DNA of 64,000 nucleotides from Mycobacterium montefiorense (GTDB taxonomy: Bacteria; Actinomycetota; Actinomycetes; Mycobacteriales; Mycobacteriaceae): NCBI RefSeq assembly GCF_003112775.1, contig NZ_BFCH01000018.1, forward strand, positions 610,362 through 674,361, in the 5' to 3' direction. Numbering within the stretch: the first letter of the stretch is position 1; each line of letters starts with the position of its first letter. The notes beneath the pieces were generated by a model, which saw only the letters and a program-made list of their open reading frames with translations, ran no database searches and was not told where the DNA came from. The position numbers and the translations under genes are program-made. Below, one piece after another: positions 1 to 8,179 of this stretch.

Positions 1-1366
1 CCTCCCGCACAACGGAATTCGTATCTGTTGGCGAGTTTGCGCAGTGGGCGGATCTGCCATCACAAACCCGGGAGCTGCTCGCCGCGTTGCGCGACGGTGA
101 TCTGCTGACCCCCAACACGACCAAGCCCGGGACGGCGGCCATCGCGCTGCAGCATCCCGAGGGCGTGCTCGTCGTGTGGATCGATCTGGCCGAACAACGA
201 CCATTCACTCTCGAGGACCAAACCTTGCTCACCGTGTTGGCCGGCCGCCTCGGCCAGGGCCGCAACGGGTGCATCAAGTTGACCAGCAGCGTGAGACAGC
301 CCTGGCGCTGCAACACGCGATCCTGGGCCCCGCCGATCTGCCGCATGGCTTCGCGGTTCGCTATCAGGCCGCCACCCGCCCCCTGCAAGTTGGCGGTGAC
401 TGGTACGACCTTGTCGACCTGGATGACGGACGCATCGCGTTGATCGTTGGCGACTGTGTCGGTCATGGCCTCGCCGCCGCCACCGTGATGGGACAGGTAC
501 GCAGCGCCTGCCGGGCGCTGCTGTTCGACAATCCCAGCCCCGCGGCCGCCCTGGAGGGGCTCGATCGCTTCGCCGCGCGGTTGCCCGGGGCCCAATGCGC
601 CACCGCTATCTGCGCAGTGCTCAACCCGGACACCGGCGAGCTGGTGTATTCCAGCGCTGGGCACCCGCCGCCCATTGTCGTCCACGCCGATCGCACCACC
701 CAGATGCTCGAGGGTGGCCACACCATTGCCTTGGGAGTGCGACCCCATCGCCCCCGCCCAGAGGCCCACGTGATTGTCCCGGCGCGCTCGACCTTGCTGC
801 TGTACACCGATGGTCTGGTCGAGCGACGCCGGAGACCACTAGACGACGGCATCGGCGGCGCCGCCGCCCTGGTTGCCGAGGGTCTCGGGTCATCGCTGGA
901 CGATTTGGCGGATCAGGTGATGTCCCGGCTGGCGCCAACCGGGGGCTATCAGGATGACGTTGCCCTTTTGCTCTACCGCCATCCCTCCCCGCTGGAGCTG
1001 AAATTTCCCGCCGATGCCAGCAATCTCGCTCCGGCTCGAAAAGCCTTGCGCAGCTGGTTGACCCGGGTCCGGCTGGATCCGGAGCAGACGATGAGCGTGC
1101 TCATTGCTGCCGGCGAAGCCGTCGCCAACGCCATCGAGCACGGTCACCGCGACCGGCAAGGTGGCACGATTGCCATGGGCGCGACCGCACTCGTCGACGA
1201 GGTGCAGTTGACCATCACCGACAGCGGCTCCTGGATACCTCCGCAGCCCGAGGCCAACCCACATCGCGGTCGCGGCATCACCCTGATGCGAGGACTCATG
1301 CACGATGTCACGATCGACCCCGACCCCGACGGAACAACAGTTCAGCTATCCGTAAGGATCACATGA
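1..1366 (+). pseudogene. SpoIIE-type PP2C phosphatase with GAF remnant and HATPase domain (frameshifted, 5'-partial)
   Basis: Partner-switching regulator that would dephosphorylate a STAS anti-anti-sigma factor and, through its C-terminal HATPase domain, rephosphorylate it or bind a sigma factor. The reading frame enters open from the left edge (position 3) with the end of a GAF-like domain (LLTVLAGRLGQG). It breaks near 261 and continues one frame over as QRVHQVDQQRE, then the SpoIIE core (VGGDWYDL, VGDCVGHG, SSAGHPPP, LLLYTDGLVE, DDVALLL) and an RsbW-like ATPase (AAGEAVANAIEHG, GRGITLM) to the stop at 1364-1366. A single missing base would restore one protein. The stop overlaps the ATG of the STAS gene, so the two are coupled. 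The break may be a sequence error or real. Family assignment is firm; the target sigma factor is unknown. Confidence 0.85.
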
Positions 1367-1692
1367 TGGCCACGTCGCTCACCCTCGACACCGTGCGCTC
1401 CGACGATGGAAAACTCGCGCTGGTCGCGGCAGGCGAAATCGATCTGAGCAACATCGAAGCGTTCGACCAGGCCCTCGGCACCGCCACGGCCGAAGTTGTG
1501 GGCAGCGGCCAATCGCTCATCGTCGACCTCAGCGATGTGCAGTATTTGGACAGCGCTGCCATCAACGCTCTGTTCACGGTGGCCGACCACATCCACGTCA
1601 TTGCCCACCCGCTGCTGATGCGCAGCCTCACCCTGAGCGGCTTATCCGAACTGGCTACCGTCGAAGCCGCGCGACCGCCAGCGCAGAATTGA
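1363..1692 (+). CDS. STAS-domain anti-sigma factor antagonist
   Basis: A 109-residue single-domain STAS protein (SpoIIAA/RsbV type), the expected phosphorylated partner of the upstream SpoIIE/HATPase protein. The centre carries the conserved SLIVDLSDVQYLDSAAINAL stretch; the Ser in LDSAA is the usual phosphorylation site. Its ATG overlaps the upstream stop by four bases (ATGA), which supports translational coupling and one functional module. No sigma factor gene lies nearby in the window, so the regulon cannot be read from context. Another ATG lies one codon in. Family call is confident. Confidence 0.88.
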   Translation: MMATSLTLDTVRSDDGKLALVAAGEIDLSNIEAFDQALGTATAEVVGSGQSLIVDLSDVQYLDSAAINALFTVADHIHVIAHPLLMRSLTLSGLSELATVEAARPPAQN

Positions 1693-1742
1693 CGCTTCGC
1701 TGGTAGTCCGGGGCGGTTTGTTGGCCGAGGTGTATCTCGCGC

Positions 1743-2078
1743 GTGACCTTCCCGCGACAGCGGCAAAGGACGCTCGTCATCATGGCGGTTTTTGCGGTGA
1801 TCTGTGCGCTCGCGACCACGACATGCCTCGGCTACTACGTCGGTCGGCGCTCGGATGCAACGCCGTCGACCTGGCGGAAGCGTACTAGTCGGGTCGCGAT
1901 AGGCAGACTCGGGATGAGCTTCGTCATGCTGGTGGCCGCACGCCGCCTTCGCCGGAGCCTTCTGGCGCAGCGCCTGCTCCGCGACGCGCTGGCCGTTTCC
2001 GGCCTGAGATCCGTTGAGCCGCTTGAACTCTTGCGAAGCGGTGTTGCTGTCGTATTGAGGCGCACCAGCCTGGTGTGA
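1743..2078 (+). CDS. small hypothetical membrane-anchored protein
   Basis: A 111-residue open frame from a GTG start, 50 bp after the STAS gene. It has one clear hydrophobic segment at about residues 12-31 (VIMAVFAVICALATTTCLGY) followed by an Arg-rich, probably cytoplasmic tail with a second weak hydrophobic stretch (MSFVMLVAA). An ATG at codon 14 is a possible alternative start. I do not recognise a family. Codon third positions are less GC-biased than in neighbours, so the gene call itself is only moderately secure. It could be a membrane accessory of the partner-switching module, but nothing in the sequence proves this. Confidence 0.45.
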   Translation: MTFPRQRQRTLVIMAVFAVICALATTTCLGYYVGRRSDATPSTWRKRTSRVAIGRLGMSFVMLVAARRLRRSLLAQRLLRDALAVSGLRSVEPLELLRSGVAVVLRRTSLV

Positions 2079-2190
2079 ATAGCCCGGGGCCCCTGGTGGT
2101 GTGCGCTCCCGCGAGAGTTGCTTTGCTAGTCGCATGCCCCGCGCGACGCGGCAGGTGGGCGGATCGCGGTTGGAGAGGACGAGAACTGTT

Positions 2191-2931
2191 ATGACAGCAC
2201 TGCAAGGCAAGGTCATCCTCGTGACCGGCGCCTCGTCGGGTTTGGGCGCTGAAACAGCAAAGCTGCTTTCCCGGCAGGGCGCAACGGTTTTCGGGATAGC
2301 CCGGGATACCGCACGCTTGGCCGAGGTATTCGCCGACGTAGCCCGTGGTTCATATGCATCGGTGGACGTCGGCTCGGCGCAGGCCTGCACGGACGCGGTC
2401 GAGCAGTGCGTCCGGGAGTTCGGCGGACTCGACGTCCTGGTCAACATCGCCGGGAAGCACCAGATGCGCCGAACGGAGTCGATGACCGACGACGACTGGA
2501 CACAGGACCTCGCCGTCAATCTGAACGGCCCGTTTTACCTGTGCAGGGCGGCGCTGCCGGTGCTGCTGAAACGAGGAGGCAACATCGTCAACGTCGCCTC
2601 CATTGCCGGCGTCGAAGGCCAGGCTTACTCGGCCGGCTACTGCGCTGCTAAGCATGGGCTGATCGGGCTGACTCGGGCTTTGGCGGTGGAGTACACCGCG
2701 GATCGCTTGCGCGTCAACGCGGTCTGCCCCGGCGGCATGCTCACGCCGCAACTCGAACAGTTCAGTGCGCCAGAGAATCCGAACTACGACCTGATCATGC
2801 GCACGGCTTCACCGCGCGGCATGATGGCGCCTCTCGACGTCGCGAACGTTGTCGCGTTCCTTGCCAGCGATGCCGCAGCCGCCGTCCACGGTGCCGTCTA
2901 CCGGGTCGACAATGGCAAGGGTGCTGGCTAA
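2191..2931 (+). CDS. SDR family NAD(P)-dependent oxidoreductase
   Basis: Classical short-chain dehydrogenase of 246 residues. Visible motifs are the Rossmann glycine motif TGASSGLG near residue 12, NIAG near residue 88, the catalytic Ser in VASIAGVEG, YCAAK (Tyr-x3-Lys) and the PG of VCPGGM after strand 6. The ATG at 2191 was chosen because GGAGAGG sits 12 bases upstream; a longer frame from 2101 lacks such a site and extends beyond the family N-terminus. It lies alone between the STAS module and the P450 region. The substrate cannot be inferred from the sequence. Confidence 0.88.
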   Translation: MTALQGKVILVTGASSGLGAETAKLLSRQGATVFGIARDTARLAEVFADVARGSYASVDVGSAQACTDAVEQCVREFGGLDVLVNIAGKHQMRRTESMTDDDWTQDLAVNLNGPFYLCRAALPVLLKRGGNIVNVASIAGVEGQAYSAGYCAAKHGLIGLTRALAVEYTADRLRVNAVCPGGMLTPQLEQFSAPENPNYDLIMRTASPRGMMAPLDVANVVAFLASDAAAAVHGAVYRVDNGKGAG

Positions 2932-2989
2932 TCGTCATTGGCTCGTTTGAGCCTGTCGACATCGAGGCGGGCAACCACACAGCTGTGGT

Positions 2990-3196
2990 GTGCTCAGCGC
3001 GGCGGTGCGGTCGCGAGCCCGCTGCTCTAGTACGGAGCAGACCTGGATGTTCTCTTGGCGCTCGAAATCGAATTTGCCAATATGCTCTTCTCGTGTAGCG
3101 TTGAAACTGTTTGCGAGTCAGGGCGGTTCGGTGATGCAGCTGGCGATCGATACTCACCGGCCCAATAACGCATTCGGTCTGATAAAAGATAGTTGA
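2990..3196 (+). pseudogene. degenerate N-terminal fragment of a cytochrome P450
   Basis: The 68-codon frame here is not a stand-alone gene. From about 3086 it reads RVALKLFASQGGSVMQL then AIDTHRPNN, which aligns with residues 20-50 of the P450 immediately downstream (RLAVKLAARQGDPVLQL, FVDEHRKN), with 16 of about 33 positions identical by eye. The match ends at a TGA at 3194-3196. The remaining roughly 400 residues of a P450 are absent. Most likely this is the remnant of a duplicated P450 whose body was lost. Basis: direct comparison within the window. Confidence 0.6.
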
Positions 3197-3278
3197 TCGC
3201 GCGGTATCTGCCTCTCTCTCGGGTGATAGATAATTGCCGCGGATACGCTTGTGGCGAGAGGTCTGTTACGTTTCTCTG

Positions 3279-4595
3279 ATGGGCATGGCGGTGTCGGTCA
3301 AAGACCGTATGCATTGGCTGACGGGGGCGGGCGTTACTCGTTTGGCGGTGAAACTCGCGGCGCGTCAAGGTGATCCGGTATTGCAGCTGTTCGTTGATGA
3401 ACATCGCAAGAACATATATGAATTGGTCGACGATATACGAACACGCGGGCGCATTGTTCGGTTCGCAGGTGGTGGCCTGATAACCGCGGATATGCGAATC
3501 ATCCGTGAAATCTTTCGAGACGACCGGTTTCGGACTATCAAGCCACAGGATCAGGCCCCGTTTCGCCTCGTACGGTGGATCTTGGACAAGACCGATCCCA
3601 ACGTACTGGACGCTACTAAACCGCCGTCGATGCTGATGTCTGATCCGCCAGAACATGCGCGGTTACGTCGCTTGGTGTCGCAGGCATTTACGCCGCGTGC
3701 GATCGAGAGGCTGCGCAGCCGGATTCAAACGATCGCCAACGGACTGTTGGACGACCTGGAAGATGCGGCCGAATGCGACCTGGTCGCCGGTTACACCTCT
3801 CGGCTTCCCATTGAGGCCATCGCTGAAGTGCTGGGAATACCGAGGGAGGAGATCTCACATCTGGATGCGGTGAGCGAGCATGCGACCCGATTGCTTTCTG
3901 GCGCAGCGCCGGCCTGGCGGGACTTTCAGGCAGCCATCAATACGGCGCGCGAATTCGAGCCGTACCTTGCGATGCATATCGAGCAGCTGCGTCAGCGTGG
4001 CAACGACGACAGCATCATGGCGGGCATTGTGCGGGCAGGCGACCTGTCCGAACGCGATGTCCGGGTGTTTGTGATGTTGTTGCTCGCCGCGGGGATCGTC
4101 ACAACAACCAATGTCATGGGCAATGGTGTCTCCATACTGCTTCGGCACCCCGATCAGTTGGCTAGCCTTCAAGCACATCCTGAGGGCTGGCCCAATGCCG
4201 TGGAAGAGGTATTGCGCTACGAGACTTCCATCCCGTTGGGGGTGCGGGTCGCTACGGAAACTCTGGAACTTGGGGGTCAGAATTTTCGACCCGGACAAGC
4301 CATATTGTTTTTGCTCGGTGGAGCCAACCGTGATCCGGCGGTCTTCGAACGTCCTGGAGAATTCGATATCACCCGTGCTAATGCACGCGAACATATCAGC
4401 TTCGGCAGCGGTATCCACGCTTGCTTGGGGGCGGCGCTAGCGCGGATGGAACTGGATATTGGCTTGCAGTCGCTGTTTGCTCGTTTCCCCGATCTGGCCC
4501 TGGCCGGTGACCCCGCGCTGAATGCCAGCATGGCACTAAACGGACTCAAAAACCTACCCGTGCGCCTGCGGCCCAGCCCGCTGCTGAGTCGGTAG
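3279..4595 (+). CDS. cytochrome P450
   Basis: Soluble bacterial class I P450 of 438 residues. Visible motifs are MSDPPEHARLRRLVSQAFTP (C-helix region), EVLRYE (ExxR of the K-helix), and the heme-binding loop FGSGIHACLG with Cys382 as thiolate ligand. The I-helix reads LLAAGIVTTTN (about 268-278): the usual acidic residue before the conserved Thr is Val274, which is unusual. The ATG at 3279 gives a normal N-terminus; an upstream start at 3234 is possible. It would need a ferredoxin and a reductase; none is adjacent. A strong hairpin follows the stop. The MFS gene downstream is separated by about 70 bp. Confidence 0.92.
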   Translation: MGMAVSVKDRMHWLTGAGVTRLAVKLAARQGDPVLQLFVDEHRKNIYELVDDIRTRGRIVRFAGGGLITADMRIIREIFRDDRFRTIKPQDQAPFRLVRWILDKTDPNVLDATKPPSMLMSDPPEHARLRRLVSQAFTPRAIERLRSRIQTIANGLLDDLEDAAECDLVAGYTSRLPIEAIAEVLGIPREEISHLDAVSEHATRLLSGAAPAWRDFQAAINTAREFEPYLAMHIEQLRQRGNDDSIMAGIVRAGDLSERDVRVFVMLLLAAGIVTTTNVMGNGVSILLRHPDQLASLQAHPEGWPNAVEEVLRYETSIPLGVRVATETLELGGQNFRPGQAILFLLGGANRDPAVFERPGEFDITRANAREHISFGSGIHACLGAALARMELDIGLQSLFARFPDLALAGDPALNASMALNGLKNLPVRLRPSPLLSR

Positions 4596-4623
4596 CTTCC
4601 TCGTTTCACCGGAGGCTACCGAC
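4588..4623 (+). terminator. terminator-like hairpin after the P450 gene
   Basis: Arms 4588-4600 (GTCGGTAGCTTCC) and 4611-4623 (GGAGGCTACCGAC) pair over 13 positions with one mismatch around a 10-base loop. The left arm includes the P450 stop codon. No U-tract follows, as is common for mycobacterial terminators. It separates the P450 from the MFS gene. Confidence 0.55.
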
Positions 4624-4666
4624 GCTCGTAGCGGGTAACGCCGTACCCACCCAGAACGGACACGAC

Positions 4667-6136
4667 ATGAGCCCAGGCGTTCAAACGAAAACCATCACGA
4701 CACAGGTGCCGGCGCGACTGGACCGGCTGCCGTGGTCGCGGTTTCACTGGCGCGTCGTTTTGGGCCTTGGCGGGGTATGGATCCTCGACGGACTCGAGGT
4801 CACGATGGTCGGCAACGTGTCGGCCCGGCTGACCGAGAAGGGCAGCGGCATCGAGCTCAACCCGGCGCAGATCGGCTACGCGGCGGCAATCTATATCACC
4901 GGGGCGTGCCTGGGCGCGTTGTTCTTCGGGCACCTGACGGACCGGTTCGGACGGCGCAATCTGTTCATCCTGACCCTGGCGGTCTATCTGGTCGCCACCG
5001 TCGCGACGGCATTCGCGTTCGCGCCTTGGTATTTCTTCATCACCCGCTTCTTTACCGGCGCCGGCATAGGCGGCGAATACGCGGCGATCAATTCGGCGAT
5101 CGACGAGTTGATTCCGGCACGGGTGCGCGGCCGCGTCGACCTGATCATCAATGGCACCTACTGGCTGGGTTCGGCGGCTGGAGCCGCAGGCGCGCTGGTC
5201 CTTCTGGACACGTCGAACTTCCCGGCGAACATCGGCTGGCGGCTTGCCTTCGGCATCGGCGCCATCTTCGGCATCTTCGTTCTGCTTGTCCGGCGCAACA
5301 TTCCGGAGAGCCCGCGGTGGCTGTTCATTCACGGGCGCGACGAGGAAGCCGAGCGGATCGTCGGCGAGATCGAAGAAGATGTGCAGCGAGAAACCGGGCA
5401 GCCGCTGCCCGAGTTACAAGGCAAGCCACTGAGGATACGCCAGCGCCAGTCGATTTCATTTCTGGAGATCGGGCGGGTGGCGTTCAAGCTCTATCCGAAA
5501 CGCGCCGTGCTCGGGCTCGCGTTGTTCATCGGTCAGGCGTTCCTCTACAACGGCGTCACGTTCAATCTCGGCACGCTGTTGAGCACGTTCTACGGCATTC
5601 CCTCCGGAAAAGTACCGGTGTTCTTCATCTTTTGGGCAATGAGCAATTTCCTCGGCCCGTTGATTCTGGGGCGGCTGTTCGACACCATCGGCCGCAAACC
5701 GATGATCGCCGCGACCTACATCGGGTCCGCGGCCATCGCGGTCGTGCTCGGGGTGCTGTTCGTGAACGACACCGGCGGTGTCTGGACGTTCATCATCGTG
5801 CTGGCGGCCGCGTTCTTCCTGGCCTCGGCGGGTGCAAGCGCGGCCTACTTGACCGTCAGCGAGATCTTCCCGATGGAGACCAGGGCGCTGGCGATCGCGT
5901 TCTTCTATGCGGTCGGCACCGCGATCGGCGGGATCACCGGGCCCGTGTTGTTCGGCGAGTTGATCAATTCCGGAGATCGCGGTCAGGTGCTCTGGTCGTT
6001 TTTGATCGGGGCGATCGTGATGGCGGCCGCCGGCCTGGTTGAGCTGTGGCTGGGGATCGCGGCCGAACAACGCGCCCTGGAAGACCTGGCACTGCCCTTG
6101 ACGGTGGCCGATGCGGAGAACGACGAATCCGACTGA
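4667..6136 (+). CDS. MFS transporter (sugar-porter/metabolite:H+ symporter type)
   Basis: A 489-residue integral membrane protein with about 12 hydrophobic segments split six plus six around a charged cytoplasmic loop (about 215-270). Family motifs are GHLTDRFGRRN after TM2, RFFTGAGIGGEY in TM4, PESPRWL after TM6 (sugar-porter signature), LFDTIGRKP after TM8 and SEIFPMETRA after TM10. It probably imports an organic acid or similar small metabolite by proton symport, although the substrate is not readable. The ATG at 4667 follows a 70-bp gap after the P450 hairpin. Neighbouring oxidative genes make uptake of a catabolic substrate plausible; this is inference. Confidence 0.9.
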   Translation: MSPGVQTKTITTQVPARLDRLPWSRFHWRVVLGLGGVWILDGLEVTMVGNVSARLTEKGSGIELNPAQIGYAAAIYITGACLGALFFGHLTDRFGRRNLFILTLAVYLVATVATAFAFAPWYFFITRFFTGAGIGGEYAAINSAIDELIPARVRGRVDLIINGTYWLGSAAGAAGALVLLDTSNFPANIGWRLAFGIGAIFGIFVLLVRRNIPESPRWLFIHGRDEEAERIVGEIEEDVQRETGQPLPELQGKPLRIRQRQSISFLEIGRVAFKLYPKRAVLGLALFIGQAFLYNGVTFNLGTLLSTFYGIPSGKVPVFFIFWAMSNFLGPLILGRLFDTIGRKPMIAATYIGSAAIAVVLGVLFVNDTGGVWTFIIVLAAAFFLASAGASAAYLTVSEIFPMETRALAIAFFYAVGTAIGGITGPVLFGELINSGDRGQVLWSFLIGAIVMAAAGLVELWLGIAAEQRALEDLALPLTVADAENDESD

Positions 6137-6200
6137 GGCCGAACCGCTTCGGTAAGTCACACCGGACTTGAGCCGGCGATGCGTTCGTCTACGAAGCGGT

Positions 6201-6232
6201 CATGCTGAGTATTGTGTAGGATACTCAGCATG
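6201..6232. promoter_or_regulatory. perfect 12-bp inverted repeat overlapping a start codon
   Basis: Arms CATGCTGAGTAT (6201-6212) and ATACTCAGCATG (6221-6232) are exact reverse complements with an 8-base spacer TGTGTAGG. The right arm ends in the ATG of the 4Fe-4S protein. It could be an operator for a dimeric repressor or, if transcribed, a hairpin hiding the start codon. The arms are AT-rich relative to the surroundings. Confidence 0.65.
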
Positions 6233-7251
6233 ACCGAGAGACTCCCTGGCCGGTTGGCGGAACATCCCACGGTGCGGAAGGTTCGAACCCGTCAAACGCA
6301 GAAACCCGGCGCACTCGACGCGGATTGGCTGCGCCAGATGTGTCTGCAGGCCGGCGTCGATGACGTCGCGTTCGCCAGCGTCGACAACCCGGATCTGGCC
6401 TCGGAGGTCGAGCATGTCGAGGCCGCCTTGCCGGGCACCAAGAGCTACATCTCGCTCGTGGTCAAGATGAACCGCGACAACATTCGCTCGACGGCGCGCA
6501 GTGTCGCCAACCAAGAGTTTCACCGCAGTGGTGAGCTGCTCAACGAGGCTGCCTACCGCATCGTCCGTCGGCTTCAGGATTCCGGCTACCGGGTGCTGAA
6601 CCCGTCGGCAACCTTTCCGATGGAGATGGATAACTACCCCGGCCGGATTTGGGTGGTGGCGCACAAACCCGTTGCCGTCGCGGCGGGCCTGGGCGTCATG
6701 GGAATCCACCGCAACGTGATTCACCCAAGTTCGGCAACTTCATTCTGCTGGGCACGATCTTGGTGGACGCGCCGATCACGAGCTACGGCAAGCCGCTGGA
6801 CTACAGCCCATGCCTGGAATGCAAGCTGTGCGTGGCCGCATGCCCGGTAGGCGCGATCGGAAAGGATGGCAGCTTTGATTGGCTGGCGTGTTCGACGCAC
6901 AACTACCGCGAATTCATGGGCGGCTTCACCGATTGGGCCCAAACCGTCGCCGACAGTGCCGACGCGGCTGACTTCCGTTCGCGGGTAACCGATTCCGAGA
7001 ATGCATCGATGTGGCAGAGTCTGTCGTTCAAGCCGAACTACAAGGCCGCCTACTGCCTGGCCGTGTGTCCGGCTGGCGAGGACGTTATCGAGCCGTACCT
7101 GGACAACCGCAAGAGCTTCATGGACCTGGTATTAAAACCGTTGCAGGACAAGAAGGAAACTCTGTACGTGCTGCCGAATTCCAAGGCTAAGGAATACGCG
7201 GAACGCCGCTATCCACACAAACAGGTGAAGGTGGTCGACGGCGGGCGTTAG
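6230..7251 (+). pseudogene. double-cluster 4Fe-4S protein, QueG/RdhA-like (frameshifted)
   Basis: The first frame (from ATG 6230) encodes the N-terminal part through GLGVMGIHRNVIHP. The second frame continues as KFGNFILLGTILVDAPITSYG, the ferredoxin motif CLECKLCVAACPVGAIG and a second cluster motif CLAVCP to the stop at 7249-7251. Together they form one 4Fe-4S double-cluster protein of about 340 residues, related to epoxyqueuosine reductase and reductive-dehalogenase-like proteins. One base is missing near 6727 (CACCCAAG where CACCC-N-AAG is expected). The start codon lies inside the perfect palindrome at 6201-6232. The physiological substrate is unknown. The frameshift may be an error or a true lesion. 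Confidence 0.82.
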
Positions 7252-7941
7252 CCTTCTGCCCCGTAGGCGTGGGCGATGTCGGGGGAGTCGAGCCAGCCGG
7301 AGTAGGTGGGCCGCGACGGCCAACCCTCGGGCGAGTCGAGCCATTCCTCCCTGACGGCCCCAGGGCAACACGTCGATGAGCGGAAACGAGTGACTGAGTT
7401 GCTCGGTGCCACGTCCGTTCGTGTGCCAGGTGCGATACACCGTTTCGCCGTCGCGGAGGAACACGTTGACTCCGAAGCCGCCGTCCGGCGGCGCATCGAC
7501 GTCGGCGCCGAACGGGCTTTGTGACGACGAGTACCACAGCATTCGATTGCCCACCCTGCGCTGGTAGGCGAGTGCCTCCTCGATCGGACCATTGGTGACG
7601 ATCACGAAGCGGGCGTCGTAGTTGTCGAGAAACTCCAACCGGGTGAACTGCGAGGTGAAACCCGTGCATCCGCCGCACTGCCACTGTGCGCCGTCCGTCC
7701 ACATGTGGTGGTAGATGATGAGCTGCGATCGGCCACCGAACACGTCGACCAGGCGGATGGGCCCGTCGGCTCCGATCAGGGTGTAGTCCGGCAACTCGAC
7801 CATCGGCAGACGGCGCCGCTGCGCGGCGATCGCATCCAGTTCGCGGGTGGCGGCCTTCTCGCGCGTGCGCAGTTCGTCGAGCGCGGTGCGCCAGCTCTGC
7901 TGATCGACGATTGGCGGCAGGGCTTGCGTGTTCATCGACAT
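7248..7941 (-). pseudogene. DUF899 thioredoxin-fold protein (frameshifted near C-terminus)
   Basis: DUF899 proteins are thioredoxin-like, with visible features YHHMW, CGGCTGFTSQ, NGPIEEALAYQRR and YRTWHTNGRGTEQLSHSF. The frame is intact from ATG 7941 (preceded by AAGGTGG; a GTG at 7950 is the longer option) to PWGRQ. It then needs one G removed from a GGG run (about 7349-7351) to continue as EEWLDSPEGWP, the normal DUF899 ending, and stop at 7248. Without correction the protein runs on into unrelated sequence to 7132, overlapping the convergent 4Fe-4S gene. Function of the family is poorly known; a redox role is suggested by the CGGC motif. Confidence 0.8.
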
Positions 7942-8179
7942 GGGATCCACCTTCGCTCTGAAGAATTCTGCGGCTCAAAGGTCTGACTGGCGGTGTACCC
8001 GGAATTCATCGCGGAGCACGCGCCGGCAGCCGCTACGGACCGTCACAGCGATTCGGATAAGCGCCGCTCAAAGCTGGGAATTAGCTTTGAATTAGTTTGC
8101 CGGACGAGCGCTTGGGTATCCAAATGCGCAGACTTGAAGCGTCACCCGGGGGGCCCTGGGTCCGGAAAGGCACGTAATC

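Noticed and set aside
1359-2519. Long minus-strand open frame opposite the STAS, membrane-protein and SDR genes
   Set aside because: It spans three plausible plus-strand genes, has no domain and no ribosome-binding site. Long antisense frames are expected in high-GC DNA.
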